Below are positions 55,075 to 64,000 of a stretch of DNA of 64,000 nucleotides, piece after piece. The notes under the pieces are model-generated. The model did not search any database. It had not been told where the DNA came from and worked only from the letters and a program-made list of their open reading frames with translations. This stretch comes from Chryseobacterium aquaeductus (GTDB lineage: Bacteria; Bacteroidota; Bacteroidia; Flavobacteriales; Weeksellaceae). The translations under genes were made by a program, and so were the position numbers. The stretch spans positions 2,914,001 to 2,978,000 of the forward strand of contig NZ_CAJIMS010000001.1 in assembly GCF_905175375.1 (NCBI RefSeq), written 5' to 3'. Each line of letters starts with the position of its first letter. Position 1 is the first letter of the stretch.

Positions 55075-55122
55075 TTTACAAATGTAAAGATAAAATTTAC
55101 AATTGCAAAATACAAATGTAAA
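55075..55122. promoter_or_regulatory. Three operator-like palindromes upstream of the HTH gene
   Basis: TTTACA-AA-TGTAAA (55075-55088), TTTACA-AT-TGCAAA (55096-55109) and AATACA-AA-TGTAAA (55109-55122) are variants of one 14-base dyad. Centres are 21 and 13 bases apart. They lie 20-67 bases before the HTH gene start. Confidence 0.7.
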
Positions 55123-55908
55123 GCCATTTGACCGAAATCAGTATACAAAAGTAAATTGTTTTAATTATCTGATAGATAACCATTTAATACTTTTTCACAC
55201 AAATTTTAAGTTTACTAACATCAATAATTTTGTATATATATTACAATTGCTGCACTTCAATTAAAACTGTAGATAAAATTTTTAGTGGAAATAAAAAGAA
55301 TAGAATTTCGATGCTAAAATTGCTTTATATTAACCTCAAAGCCTTCTCAGAAGCACTTTCGCCATCGCAAATGAATTATAGAGTGGGAGAGAGGCTAAAG
55401 AATTGATTCTTAAGGAAAATACGCCTATTATAAACTTCAAAATGTCGTGCAAAGTCTTTATCAAGCTGCATTCTTAGGTTCTATTGGTAATTTATCTCAA
55501 TGATTCTAGCGTAAAAGTCTATAATGATTCCATCTAATTTTAATTCGCAGTAAACCACTTAAACATTAGAAAGAAAAACTGATGATAACAACAAATCTCA
55601 GTTAGTTTACATTTGTACATTCTCCATTTTGGGTATAGTATTCCACATTTTATACGTTTAATATTATTACGCTCAAATGAAGAAAAACTAACTTGCCAAT
55701 ACTTAAAGTAAATATTAAGTAATTATAGAGTTAAATATTTTAATTAACTGAATTATAGTTACTTAGTTACTTTTAATTAAATTATTAGCAATCCACAATT
55801 TAGCTAACAGACGTTTTGACAATTTACAATGTTTAATGATGTTACAAGTGTTAATTTCTTTTTGTTGTGAAAAATCATTATTTTTGACTCATGTAAATTT
55901 TATCTTTA
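55123..55908. other. Long AT-rich intergenic region, possible gene remnant within
   Basis: Apart from a possible remnant at 55311-55503, no gene was found. A -7 box, TATTTTTG, lies at 55879-55886 near the carboxypeptidase gene; its TTG is 14 bases upstream, shorter than consensus. Confidence 0.5.
55311..55503 (+). pseudogene. Possible degraded coding segment
   Basis: ATG 55311 opens a frame of 31 codons (with KAFSEALSPSQMNYRVGERLKN) that ends in TGA. Adjacent frames then read KELILKENTP and YYKLQNVVQSLYQAAFLGS before a stop at 55503. Joined by small frameshifts these would make one protein-like sequence. I do not recognise the family and this may be chance. Confidence 0.35.
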
Positions 55909-57018
55909 ATGAATTTTGAACATTTGTATATCCAAAATCTCGATTTCCAAAATCGTTATATATCCCCGGAAAAATTATTTTCTTACTTACAGAAGAATCT
56001 CAGGGATTACGTGGTTGAAATAGGAAAATCTTATTTAGATAAACCTATCTATAGACTCAGAATCGGAAATGGCAGTATTAAAATTCTCGCATGGTCTCAA
56101 ATGCACGGAAACGAATCTAATGCAACGCACGCAATGCTTGATCTTCTAGCCACTTTAGCTCAACATCAGGAATTGAAAGATAAACTGTTTGCAGATCTTA
56201 GTTTAGATTTTATCTTTATGCTAAATCCTGATGGTTCAGAAAAATGGACAAGATTAAATGCCGCCGAGATTGATTTGAATAGAGATTTCCACAATGAAGC
56301 TAGTACAGAAATAAAATATTTGAAGAAATTAGCCGCAGAAGAAAAGTATGATTATGCATTAAATCTTCATGAGCAGAGAACCATTTTTACAACTGATGGC
56401 GTGCATCCTGCCACACTCTCCTTTTTGGCGCCTTCAGAAGATGAAGAGAGAACGGTTACAGAAAACAGGAAAAAGTGCATGGCAGTTATTGTTCACGTGT
56501 ATGAAAAATTGAAAGAATTAATTCCTAATCAGATCGGGAGATATTCTGACGAGTTCTATCCAACATCGACAGGAGATAATTTTATTAAAGCAGGAATGCC
56601 TACCATTTTATTTGAAGGAGGACATTTTGCAGATGACTATGTAAGAAAAGGAACAAGAAAATATTATGCAATTGCCTTGTATTATGCCCTGAATGCAATC
56701 AGTATATTAAAATCTGAAACTACTGGTTGGGAAAAATATTTAGAAATTCCGGAAAATCAGGAAACACATTATGATATTGTTTATAGAAATGTGAAATTAA
56801 ACACTGAGCACGATTGCATTCTTGATATTGCAGTTCAGTATAGAGAAATTTTGGAAGAGGGAAAAGATGAGATCTCATTTATTCCATTTGTGATCGAAGC
56901 AGGAGATATCAAAAAAAGAAAAGGCTGGATGGAAATAGACTGTACCGGGAAAAAGTTTATTTGCGAAACAAAATATCCTAAACTTGACGCGGAAGTCAAT
57001 TTTACCATCGAAGAATAA
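55909..57018 (+). CDS. M14-family zinc carboxypeptidase
   Basis: A 369-residue zinc peptidase. The zinc ligands are His66 and Glu69 in MHGNESNAT and His154 in LNLHEQRT. The catalytic Glu is Glu236 in ILFEGGHF. MLNPDGSEKWTRLNAAEIDLNRDF carries the substrate Asn-Arg pair. No signal peptide is seen, so a cytoplasmic role such as peptide or murein-fragment trimming is possible. Its M14 subfamily was not decided. The C-terminal ~110 residues form an extra beta-rich domain of unknown role. Confidence 0.9.
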   Translation: MNFEHLYIQNLDFQNRYISPEKLFSYLQKNLRDYVVEIGKSYLDKPIYRLRIGNGSIKILAWSQMHGNESNATHAMLDLLATLAQHQELKDKLFADLSLDFIFMLNPDGSEKWTRLNAAEIDLNRDFHNEASTEIKYLKKLAAEEKYDYALNLHEQRTIFTTDGVHPATLSFLAPSEDEERTVTENRKKCMAVIVHVYEKLKELIPNQIGRYSDEFYPTSTGDNFIKAGMPTILFEGGHFADDYVRKGTRKYYAIALYYALNAISILKSETTGWEKYLEIPENQETHYDIVYRNVKLNTEHDCILDIAVQYREILEEGKDEISFIPFVIEAGDIKKRKGWMEIDCTGKKFICETKYPKLDAEVNFTIEE

Positions 57019-57051
57019 AAAAAAGCGGAACAATTTGTTCCGCTTTTTTTT
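57017..57051. terminator. Bidirectional terminator
   Basis: A long stem (about 57017-57032 with 57036-57051) has A residues on the left and T residues on the right. It serves the carboxypeptidase gene and the convergent DUF4920 gene. Confidence 0.88.
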
Positions 57052-57068
57052 AATAATTTATTAAGATT

Positions 57069-57575
57069 TTAGTTAACTACTTTTATTCCGTTAGCTACAA
57101 ATCTGACTTCTTCTTTAGGTTTTGTGATGGCATCAATTTCTGCTTGAGGCTTTTTAGCATCTTCTGCGTAATGTTTTTGCTCATCAACAGATGTTACCTT
57201 TTTTTCTGCACTTCCCTCCAATACAACATTTTTACCTTTCAAAGCTGTAGGAACAAAGAATCCGTAATCTTTCATTTTTACGAAAAACTGAGTATCATCT
57301 TCTGTCTCAATTGTTAACCAACACCCTTTTTTGTCGCAAACATCTACCACTTTTCCTTTGATGGTAACGTCTTCAACTTTCTTGTTATCTTTTTTCAATT
57401 TTTTCGCCAGTTTTTCTACGCTGATTGCTTTAGATTCTTTCGAAGCAACTACAGAACCGTACGTATCACCTACGATTGCATTTCCTGCCGGTGGACCAGA
57501 TTTCTGTTGCTCTTGTGCAAATGCGAAAGTAGAAACACTTACGGCAACTAAAAATAATATGGATTTAAATTTCAT
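57069..57575 (-). CDS. Exported DUF4920 protein
   Basis: A 168-residue periplasmic protein. I start at ATG 57575, where the signal peptide (MKFKSILFLVAVSVSTFAFAQ) begins. The mature part has a Lys-rich helix (~45-58), then VTIKGKVVDVCDKKGCWLTIE, an OB-like fold with two Cys (V-D-V-C-x4-C-W), and GKNVVLEGSAEKK. The DUF4920 family is uncharacterised; the CxxxGCW pattern resembles small periplasmic OB-fold proteins that may bind metal or redox groups. Confidence 0.85.
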   Translation of the reverse strand: MKFKSILFLVAVSVSTFAFAQEQQKSGPPAGNAIVGDTYGSVVASKESKAISVEKLAKKLKKDNKKVEDVTIKGKVVDVCDKKGCWLTIETEDDTQFFVKMKDYGFFVPTALKGKNVVLEGSAEKKVTSVDEQKHYAEDAKKPQAEIDAITKPKEEVRFVANGIKVVN

Positions 57576-57717
57576 TCTTGATATTTTTTTCAAAATTAAT
57601 AATAAAATTTGAATTTAAACTGATTATCATGTTGAAAAAAAACTGGTACTTTCTAAATTCCAAACAAAATTCGAAAGCAATTGCATATTTATCTATATTT
57701 GAAGGGAATATTTTGAT

Positions 57718-59133
57718 ATGCAAAAAAAACTAAAACTTTGGGACGCCATCATGCTTGTGATGGGTTCTATGATTGGAAGCGGAATCTTCATCGTAAGTGC
57801 CGACATGATGCGGAATATGGGATCTGGCTATTGGATGATTGTGGTTTGGATAATTACAGGAATAATGACCGTTGCAGCCGCCATTAGCTATGGAGAGCTT
57901 TCGGCGTTATTTCCTAAGGCAGGCGGTCAATACACTTATCTTACAGAAATATTCGGGAAAAAGATGGGTTTCCTGTACGGTTGGGGATTGTTTACCGTCA
58001 TTCAGACCGGAACTATTGCTGCTGTTGCAATGGCTTTTGGGAAGTTTACAGCTTACCTCGTTCCGTCACTCAATGATGCAGCACCAATTTTCCAAAGTGG
58101 AGAGTTTATGATTACTTGGATTCAGATGCTCGCTATTGCTATTATTCTTTTGCTTACTTACATCAACACAAGAGGTGTAGAAAGCGGAAAATTGCTACAG
58201 AATGTATTTACAGGTTCAAAAATATTGGCACTTTTAGGTTTAATTGCTGCGGGATTTATCTTCGTAGATTTTTCGCACCTAGCAGAAAATTTCAGTTTCG
58301 GGAACGATGCTTTTAATAATATCAACAAAGATGTTCAGGGTAGCTTTTTACAATCTGGTTGGGAATCTATTGACGGAATGACCTTAATGGGTGGAATTGC
58401 TGCTGCAATGGTTGGTTCGGTTTTCAGTTCTGTGGCTTGGGAAAGTGTGACTTTCGTTTCGGGCGAAATAGAAAATCCAAAGAAAAACGTTGTAAAAGCC
58501 ATGATCTTGGGAACTTCTGCCGTGATGATTTTATATATCGCAGTGAATTTTGTTTACTTAAATGCCATCGATAGGGATTCCATCGCTTTTGCAGCAAATG
58601 ATCGGGTAGCTGTCGCTGCTTCACAAAATATTTTCGGAAACGCAGGAACGGTAATTATTGCCATTTTAGTAATGGTGTCTACATTTGGTTGCAACAACGG
58701 ACTGATCTTGGCAGGATCACGAGTTTTTCAGACGATGGCAAAAGACGGTTTGTTCTTCAAATCGGCAATTAAAAATAACAAAAATGATGTTCCTTCAAAC
58801 GCTTTATGGATGCAGGGAATTTGGGCTTCAGTTCTTTGTCTGAGTGGTCAATATGGAAATCTTTTAGATATGATCTCGTTTGTTATCGTTCTATTTTACA
58901 TGATCACCGTTTTCGGAGTTATTTATTTAAGATTCAAACAACCCAATCTTGAAAGACCTTACAAAACATGGTTATACCCTGTTACACCAATTATTTATTT
59001 GGTAATAGGAACTGTTTTTTGCGGACTTTTATTAATCTACAAACAACAATATATCTGGCCAGGATTTTTGATTGTTTTACTAGGTCTTCCTGTTTATTAC
59101 ATCATCAATCGTAATAAAAATACAGACTTATAA
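57718..59133 (+). CDS. APC-family amino acid permease
   Basis: A 12-helix transporter of 471 residues. The N-terminus LKLWDAIMLVMGSMIGSGIF has the GSMIGSGIF motif of APC transporters, where unwound helix 1 binds the amino acid. YGELSALFPKAGGQYTYLTEIFG and AWESVTFVSGEIENPKKNV are conserved family segments. The cationic/LAT-type subgroup is likely, but the substrate is unknown. A -7 box TATATTTG lies at 57694-57701, 16 bases before ATG. Confidence 0.92.
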   Translation: MQKKLKLWDAIMLVMGSMIGSGIFIVSADMMRNMGSGYWMIVVWIITGIMTVAAAISYGELSALFPKAGGQYTYLTEIFGKKMGFLYGWGLFTVIQTGTIAAVAMAFGKFTAYLVPSLNDAAPIFQSGEFMITWIQMLAIAIILLLTYINTRGVESGKLLQNVFTGSKILALLGLIAAGFIFVDFSHLAENFSFGNDAFNNINKDVQGSFLQSGWESIDGMTLMGGIAAAMVGSVFSSVAWESVTFVSGEIENPKKNVVKAMILGTSAVMILYIAVNFVYLNAIDRDSIAFAANDRVAVAASQNIFGNAGTVIIAILVMVSTFGCNNGLILAGSRVFQTMAKDGLFFKSAIKNNKNDVPSNALWMQGIWASVLCLSGQYGNLLDMISFVIVLFYMITVFGVIYLRFKQPNLERPYKTWLYPVTPIIYLVIGTVFCGLLLIYKQQYIWPGFLIVLLGLPVYYIINRNKNTDL

Positions 59134-59505
59134 ATTTTTTGCAGTTCCTTGAGCGGAGCCAAATTCTCAGGAGCGAAGTTAAATTCTCAATTTAGTGAGC
59201 GAAGCCGAATTCACCTTCCCTGAGCGAAGCCGAAGGGAATCTCCCCGACTTCTCGTGAAGGGTTAGCGGAGTTGTTTGCGACTTCCGGAGTTCTCGGGAG
59301 GTTTGTTTCACTATTGTTTGTAACCGCAGGACTTTAAATGATGTACAAATTGAAACATTCACTGCTCTCATTAAATTAATTTTAGCCATCAAGATTTTCT
59401 TCCCATCAAAGTTTGGACAGATTATCACACATTATTTCCCGGAAATGTTTAATTTGGTAATTCATTTAATAATGACACCAAAAAAATAAAATAGATCATC
59501 AATCT
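59134..59505. repeat. Repeat-rich spacer between the permease and tssE
   Basis: Four imperfect copies of a 19-base unit TGAGCGAAGCCGAATTCTC lie at 59150-59168, 59170-59188, 59196-59214 and 59221-59239, the last inside a CCTTC/GAAGG palindrome. Further GC-rich palindromic sequence follows to about 59303. A minus-strand ORF over this region is not believed to be a gene. The rest to 59505 is ordinary AT-rich DNA. Confidence 0.7.
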
Positions 59506-59946
59506 ATGGACACACCAAATTACAGAATGCCCTTTGTACCATCTACACTGATGTCTGAAGGTGGAAGTATCGATACCTGCGATATGGGAGAAAGTATCGC
59601 CCACAATATCATGCTTCTGATCACGACAAAAAAAGGCGAAAACAGATACGACGAGAACTACGGAAACGATGTTTGGAATCTTGAATTTGATAACGGAGTG
59701 ACATCAGCAGTCTGGGAAAATGTTTTCATAAAAAGCCTCAAAAAACAAATTTTAGAATCTGAGCCAAGAATTGTTCAGCCACAGGTTGATGCCCACATAG
59801 AAATTGTTGAGCACAGTTACGATACCAAGGAACACACCGAAATCAAGAAAAAAGTAAAAATAGCCATCAATGCAAAAATGGAGGCGACTGGAGAACGTTT
59901 CAGTTTTTCTACTGAGATATTTTTGAGCCCGATGTCTATTGATTAA
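59506..59946 (+). CDS. TssE/gp25-like T6SS baseplate protein
   Basis: A 146-residue protein of the gp25/TssE wedge family. The segment GESIAHNIMLLITTKKGENRYDENYGNDVWNLEFDN contains the conserved L-L-T-x-KGER-x2-x-YG-type element that starts baseplate-sheath contact (spans about residues 24-60). The remaining part is a small alpha/beta domain. It is followed 24 bases later by tssF. Other T6SS genes (tssB, tssC, hcp, tssG, tssK, clpV) are absent from this window. Confidence 0.8.
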   Translation: MDTPNYRMPFVPSTLMSEGGSIDTCDMGESIAHNIMLLITTKKGENRYDENYGNDVWNLEFDNGVTSAVWENVFIKSLKKQILESEPRIVQPQVDAHIEIVEHSYDTKEHTEIKKKVKIAINAKMEATGERFSFSTEIFLSPMSID

Positions 59947-59970
59947 TTTTCACCACACCTTATCACCAAT

Positions 59971-61851
59971 ATGAATTTAGATCAGAATATATATTCAAAA
60001 GAATCTGTTAAAGCCAGAATGCTGCAGAATGCAACAAAAGTCTGGGGATTGAAAAGTCCGCAGTCGTTGGATCCCTTTGTGAAACTTTTAATAGATGCTT
60101 TCAGTACGGAAGTTTTTAAATCTAATAATGAAATTCAGAGCGTCAATGCGAGAATTTTAGAAAAGTTGGCAAAACTTTTAACACCATCTATTTATACTCA
60201 CCCGATTCCCGCGCATGCTGTTGCCTACACAACTCCTTTTGAATCATCAGAAAATCTGTTGGAGCACACAGAATTTTTCTTCAAAAAACAGATGAATTCG
60301 ACGGTGAAATCAGAATCAGACAAGCAACTTAATATTCCTTTTACACCCATCGGAAGTATAAGAACCAATAAAGCTCAAACTGCCATCATGTTTGTTGGCA
60401 ATACTTGTTACAGTATTGATGAACGTTTGAATAAAATTCCGATCTCGAGATTTCAGGGTAGACCTTCTGATTACAGAAAAGTAACGATCGGAATTAATGT
60501 TTCTCAATATACCAACGAAAAATTCCCAAGATCTTTAGGAATTTACTGTTCAAATCCTGCTTTTGAGCATTTGGATTATGTGTACAAATTGCTACCATAC
60601 ATTACAGTTTCCAGCAACGGAAATCCTTTATTCGTGAAAGAAGGTTTAACTTATCTGAAGAAAGAGCAGGCAGAAGGCTATGAACAGATATTTCACGAGC
60701 AATCTATTCAGACGAAAATAATTCAGGATATAAAGAACATTTATCATCATAAATTCATCGAAGTAAGCGGACTTTCAAGAGATTTGTTTTCAGAAGGATC
60801 GCTGCCACAGGATTTAGATTTTCTTAATGAAAGAGAAGAAATTCAAAAATATATAACAAGCAAGAAGTTTTTATGGCTGACTTTTGAATTTCCACCTCAA
60901 TTTTCTGCTGAGATTTTAGATAATTTCACTTTTGTTTTGAATGCATTTCCCATTTACAACCGTGGCTGGAAAAAGACAGATTACAGTCTTGACATTATGG
61001 GAAATAATATTCCTTTGATTACTGAAGATGGCGAGCATTTTCTCTATGTAGAAGAAGTGCAGGACGGAGACGGAAGAAAATATACCGAAATTCCATTCAC
61101 ACCTTCAGATGATCTCAAAAAAGGTCTTTACACCGTAAGAAAAGGCGGAATGGAAAGATTTAATAATAGAAATGCGGTTGATATGATCTCTAATGTTCTT
61201 GAACTGACCAGAGACGAGATTGCAGCTTTTTCCTTATTAAATCGTGATAATGTAAAAGGATTGCTGAGCGAAATGTCTGACAAAATGAAATCTATGGTGC
61301 AAAAAGTAAACAATGCCAAAAGAAACGTTAAACAGGAACTCAACTATGTCATCATGGAACCTGTCGAAAAAACAGATCATACGTACGCAGCATTTTGGAT
61401 TACGCACTGCACTTTTGCCAATCACATGAGACCAGGAACTGAACTTTCCAATCAATTAAAATCTCAGACATTAATTCTTTTAACTGAAACCATCGGTGGT
61501 GCGGAAGAACAGAAAGGTTCAGACAGCATTCAGGCTTACAAATATGCACTGACGACCAGAGATAAAATCATTTCTTTGGAAGATGTAAAAAACTATGTTC
61601 GGATGATGTTGAAAGATGAACTAAAAGATGTCCGAGTAAAAAGAGGAACGATGATCAGCAACAAACCAAAAGAAGGTTTCGTGCGGACTGTTGACGTTGA
61701 AGTGATTCCTGAGAATTATTCTTTCTACGGAAGAGTCTATTGGGAAAATATGGCGAATATCCTTAGAAATCAAATCATTTCCAAAGCAATTGACGGAATA
61801 GAATACCGAGTGATAATCAGCAATGAAGATGTTGATTTTTTTGAAAATTAA
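59971..61851 (+). CDS. TssF-like T6SS baseplate subunit
   Basis: A 626-residue protein of the TssF (VasA/gp6-related) family. DPFVKLLIDAFSTEVFKSNNEIQSVNARILEKLAKLLTPSIYTHPIPAHAV matches the family's N-terminal region (about residues 30-80). TITTFQ-like beta-rich stretches follow, such as FWITHCTFANHMRPGTEL. The sequence is most similar in character to Bacteroidota T6SS-iii proteins. With tssE it would form part of the baseplate wedge. A large terminator closes this two-gene unit. Confidence 0.82.
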   Translation: MNLDQNIYSKESVKARMLQNATKVWGLKSPQSLDPFVKLLIDAFSTEVFKSNNEIQSVNARILEKLAKLLTPSIYTHPIPAHAVAYTTPFESSENLLEHTEFFFKKQMNSTVKSESDKQLNIPFTPIGSIRTNKAQTAIMFVGNTCYSIDERLNKIPISRFQGRPSDYRKVTIGINVSQYTNEKFPRSLGIYCSNPAFEHLDYVYKLLPYITVSSNGNPLFVKEGLTYLKKEQAEGYEQIFHEQSIQTKIIQDIKNIYHHKFIEVSGLSRDLFSEGSLPQDLDFLNEREEIQKYITSKKFLWLTFEFPPQFSAEILDNFTFVLNAFPIYNRGWKKTDYSLDIMGNNIPLITEDGEHFLYVEEVQDGDGRKYTEIPFTPSDDLKKGLYTVRKGGMERFNNRNAVDMISNVLELTRDEIAAFSLLNRDNVKGLLSEMSDKMKSMVQKVNNAKRNVKQELNYVIMEPVEKTDHTYAAFWITHCTFANHMRPGTELSNQLKSQTLILLTETIGGAEEQKGSDSIQAYKYALTTRDKIISLEDVKNYVRMMLKDELKDVRVKRGTMISNKPKEGFVRTVDVEVIPENYSFYGRVYWENMANILRNQIISKAIDGIEYRVIISNEDVDFFEN

Positions 61852-61860
61852 ATTGAAAGA

Positions 61861-61896
61861 AAATTCCGGAAAATGATCAATTTTCCGGAATTTTTA
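61861..61896 (+). terminator. Strong terminator after tssF
   Basis: A perfect 13-14-bp stem (61861-61874 with 61880-61893) with a 5-base loop is followed by T residues. Confidence 0.92.
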
Positions 61897-62158
61897 TTTA
61901 AAATAACTGATCCATTAAAATTACTTCTCTGCTTTCCAGTAAAGGAATAATTTGCTTCACATGAAACGTCATTATTACGATGTAAATTTAAATAAAATTG
62001 ATGAAGTTTAATGATAATCATTCAATAGGATTTAGATTAAGAAAACTTAAGAAATATATAACATTGTCATTAAAATCGAAAACATTTTTAACTCAATAAA
62101 TTCCATAAAATTCCGTAATTTTGCAAATCGTGATTTTCATGTAAGGTCACCCCAAATT
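61897..62158. other. AT-rich intergenic region before uvrA
   Basis: No gene or repeat was recognised. A -7 box, TAATTTTG, lies at 62116-62123, 35 bases before the uvrA ATG, with no clear TTG at the usual distance. Confidence 0.45.
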
Positions 62159-64000
62159 ATGAGTGAATCAAAAGAATATATAGAAGTTTACGGAGCCAGA
62201 GAACACAATCTTAAAAACATTGATGTCAAAATTCCGCGTAATGAACTGGTGGTGATCACCGGACTTTCCGGAAGCGGAAAATCGTCATTGGCTTTTGATA
62301 CGATTTTTGCTGAAGGACAACGTCGTTACATCGAAACTTTCTCGGCTTATGCACGTCAGTTTTTAGGTGGTTTGGAACGTCCGGATGTCGATAAAATTGA
62401 AGGTTTGTCTCCGGTAATTGCCATTGAGCAAAAAACAACCAACAAAAACCCGCGTTCTACAGTTGGAACGGTGACAGAACTTTACGATTATCTTCGTCTT
62501 TTGTTTGCAAGGGTTTCAGATGCCTATTCATTGTCGTCTGGAAAGAAATTGGTAAGCTACACAGAAGATCAGATTCTTGATACGATTAAAGAAAATTATA
62601 AAGGTGAAAAGTTAATGTTGATGGCGCCAGTTGTTCGTTCCAGAAAAGGTCATTATCACGAACTTTTTGTTCAGATGGCTAAAAAAGGGTACGGACAGGC
62701 AAGAATTGATGGTGATTTGCAGGATATTGAATATGATTTAAAACTCGACCGTTACAAAACCCACGACATCGATATCGTGATTGATCGTTGGATCATCGGT
62801 GAATCTGCCTCTGAAACGAGAATGGAAAAATCACTAAGAACTGCCATGGAAATGGGTGAAGGTGTCATCGGAATTCAAAAGCTGGGAAGTACAGAAATTG
62901 AATATTTCTCTAAAAATTTAATGGATGCCGAAACCGGACATTCATTGGCTTTGCCAGAACCAAATACCTTTTCGTTCAACTCTCCGAAAGGAAGCTGCCC
63001 GAACTGTAAAGGTTTGGGAACAATCAAGAAAATCAATACCGATTATTTTGTCGAAAATCCTAAATTATCAATTAATCAAGGAGGTTTATTGCCTTTGGAA
63101 GATATTAAATCGAATAAATGGATTTTAGCACAGATCAAAAATATACTTGAAATTTTCGGTTTGGGATTGACGACTCCGTTTAAAGATATTCCTGCAGAAG
63201 CGTTGGATTATATGTACAACGGCTGTCACAAAGAATTTAATAAAGACCTGAAATACGCAGGAATTACCAAAAAAATAAAGATCAGTTTTGATGGTTTGAT
63301 TCCTTTTATGGAAGAAATCATTGATGAGAAAGAGTCTTATGAAGGTGTTTTGTTAGAGAGACATTTTACAACTGAAGAAACTTGTCCAGATTGTAAAGGA
63401 ACACGTCTTCAACCGGGAAGTTTAAGCTTTAAAATCGATGGAAAAAATATTGCTGAGATCAATGGTTTAAGCTTATCAGATTTAAAAGATTGGTTGAGAG
63501 ATGTTAAAGATAAATTTTCGCCAAAAAATGCAATCATTGCTCACGAAATTTTAAAGGAAATCGAAACCAGGCTTCAATTTTTGTTGGATGTTGGTTTGGA
63601 ATATTTAAGTCTGAGCAGAAGTTCAAAAACTCTATCCGGTGGAGAATCTCAGAGAATTCGTCTCGCAACGCAAATCGGTTCTCAGTTGGTGAATGTTCTG
63701 TATATTTTGGATGAGCCAAGTATCGGATTGCACCAGAGAGATAATGAAAGACTTATCAAATCGTTAAAAAATCTTCGTGACATCGGAAATTCTGTTTTGG
63801 TGGTAGAGCACGACAAAGATATGATCATGGAAGCCGATGAGGTTTTGGATATTGGTCCGAGAGCCGGAAAATTCGGTGGAGAAATTCTTTGGCAGGGAAA
63901 ACCTGCAGATTTACTGAAAGCAGACACAATCACGGCAGATTATATCAACGGAAAAAGAAAGATTGCCATTCCCGAAGTCAGAAGAGAAGGAAACGGGAAA
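62159..64000 (+). CDS. uvrA: Excinuclease ABC subunit A, N-terminal part (3' end outside window)
   Basis: Damage-recognition ATPase of nucleotide excision repair. The frame runs from ATG 62159 to the last base (614 codons) with no stop; the full protein is ~940 residues. It has Walker [10 protein letters not shown] (35-43), the segment [15 protein letters not shown], the zinc-site pairs CPNC and CPDC, and the first ABC signature [16 protein letters not shown] followed by [13 protein letters not shown] and VVEHDKDM. The second ABC module lies outside. Only the first Walker A and signature are seen, as expected from the cut. Confidence 0.96.
   Translation, partial: MSESKEYIEVYGAREHNLKNIDVKIPRNELVVITGLSGSGKSSLAFDTIFAEGQRRYIETFSAYARQFLGGLERPDVDKIEGLSPVIAIEQKTTNKNPRSTVGTVTELYDYLRLLFARVSDAYSLSSGKKLVSYTEDQILDTIKENYKGEKLMLMAPVVRSRKGHYHELFVQMAKKGYGQARIDGDLQDIEYDLKLDRYKTHDIDIVIDRWIIGESASETRMEKSLRTAMEMGEGVIGIQKLGSTEIEYFSKNLMDAETGHSLALPEPNTFSFNSPKGSCPNCKGLGTIKKINTDYFVENPKLSINQGGLLPLEDIKSNKWILAQIKNILEIFGLGLTTPFKDIPAEALDYMYNGCHKEFNKDLKYAGITKKIKISFDGLIPFMEEIIDEKESYEGVLLERHFTTEETCPDCKGTRLQPGSLSFKIDGKNIAEINGLSLSDLKDWLRDVKDKFSPKNAIIAHEILKEIETRLQFLLDVGLEYLSLSRSSKTLSGGESQRIRLATQIGSQLVNVLYILDEPSIGLHQRDNERLIKSLKNLRDIGNSVLVVEHDKDMIMEADEVLDIGPRAGKFGGEILWQGKPADLLKADTITADYINGKRKIAIPEVRREGNGK

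Noticed and set aside
54754..55131. Plus-strand ORF opposite the HTH regulator
   Set aside because: It is antisense to a gene with a clear helix-turn-helix and covers its operator region.
55149..55908. tRNA, small RNA or CRISPR array in the long gap
   Set aside because: No cloverleaf, no regularly spaced direct repeats and no terminator-bounded unit was found.
59192..59428. Minus-strand ORF of 78 codons over the spacer before tssE
   Set aside because: Its coding sequence runs through the tandem GAGCGAAGCCGAA repeat and palindromes. It has no promoter and no domain, so it is a by-product of the repeat.

Overview
The window looks like a chromosomal segment of a flavobacterium close to Chryseobacterium (Bacteroidota, Weeksellaceae). 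Signs of this are the AT-rich sequence, promoters of the Bacteroidota form TTG-N16-22-TAnnTTTG, the near absence of Shine-Dalgarno sites, a T9SS C-terminal sorting domain, a GldL-like protein, an F-type ATPase operon without the beta and epsilon genes, and a T6SS-iii-like tssE-tssF pair. Genus placement is inference. Both ends cut a gene: glgB on the left, uvrA on the right.

Region 1 (1-9.5 kb): glycogen synthesis (glgB-glgA-secreted coiled-coil protein-glgC), an SRPBCC/GyrI-like membrane protein, then E1 and E2 of 2-oxoglutarate dehydrogenase. Region 2 (9.5-20.1 kb): apaG, then mostly minus-strand genes: exonuclease, glycosyltransferase, lipid A acyltransferase, aldehyde dehydrogenase, the ribosomal operon rpsF-rpsR-rplI, a ClC channel, a second 2-oxoacid dehydrogenase E2 and a SAM hydrolase-like protein; a plus-strand thioredoxin gene sits among them. 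Region 3 (20.2-25 kb): phoH, three outer-membrane beta-barrel genes in tandem, and ffh. Region 4 (25-30.5 kb): a small membrane protein and atpB-E-F-H-A-G.

Region 5 (30.5-44.6 kb): CBS/CNNM transporter, clpS, udk, a DivIC/FtsB-like gene, methylmalonyl-CoA mutase small subunit, a broken GxxExxY gene flanked by inverted repeats, a methyltransferase, a lipoprotein, an M20 peptidase, a T9SS-secreted protein, a frameshifted SDR, etfB-etfA, a bifunctional nuclease and a nucleoside permease. Region 6 (44.6-53 kb): a sigma/anti-sigma/envelope protein set, small membrane proteins, thiolase, an UMF1 transporter, and an isoprenoid pair (mevalonate kinase and a UbiA prenyltransferase). Region 7 (53-64 kb): proline dehydrogenase, an HTH regulator with clustered operator-like palindromes, an 850-base gap with a possible gene remnant, an M14 carboxypeptidase, a DUF4920 protein, an APC permease, a repeat-rich spacer, the isolated tssE-tssF pair and uvrA.

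Most genes are central metabolism or housekeeping. The accessory signals are the GxxExxY cassette, several families of intergenic palindromic repeats, the isolated T6SS baseplate pair, a probable attenuator inside the ATP synthase operon, and promoters placed so close to start codons that leaderless mRNAs are expected. I recognised no tRNA, rRNA, CRISPR array, insertion sequence with a transposase, or prophage. I found no clear evidence of a wholly new system.
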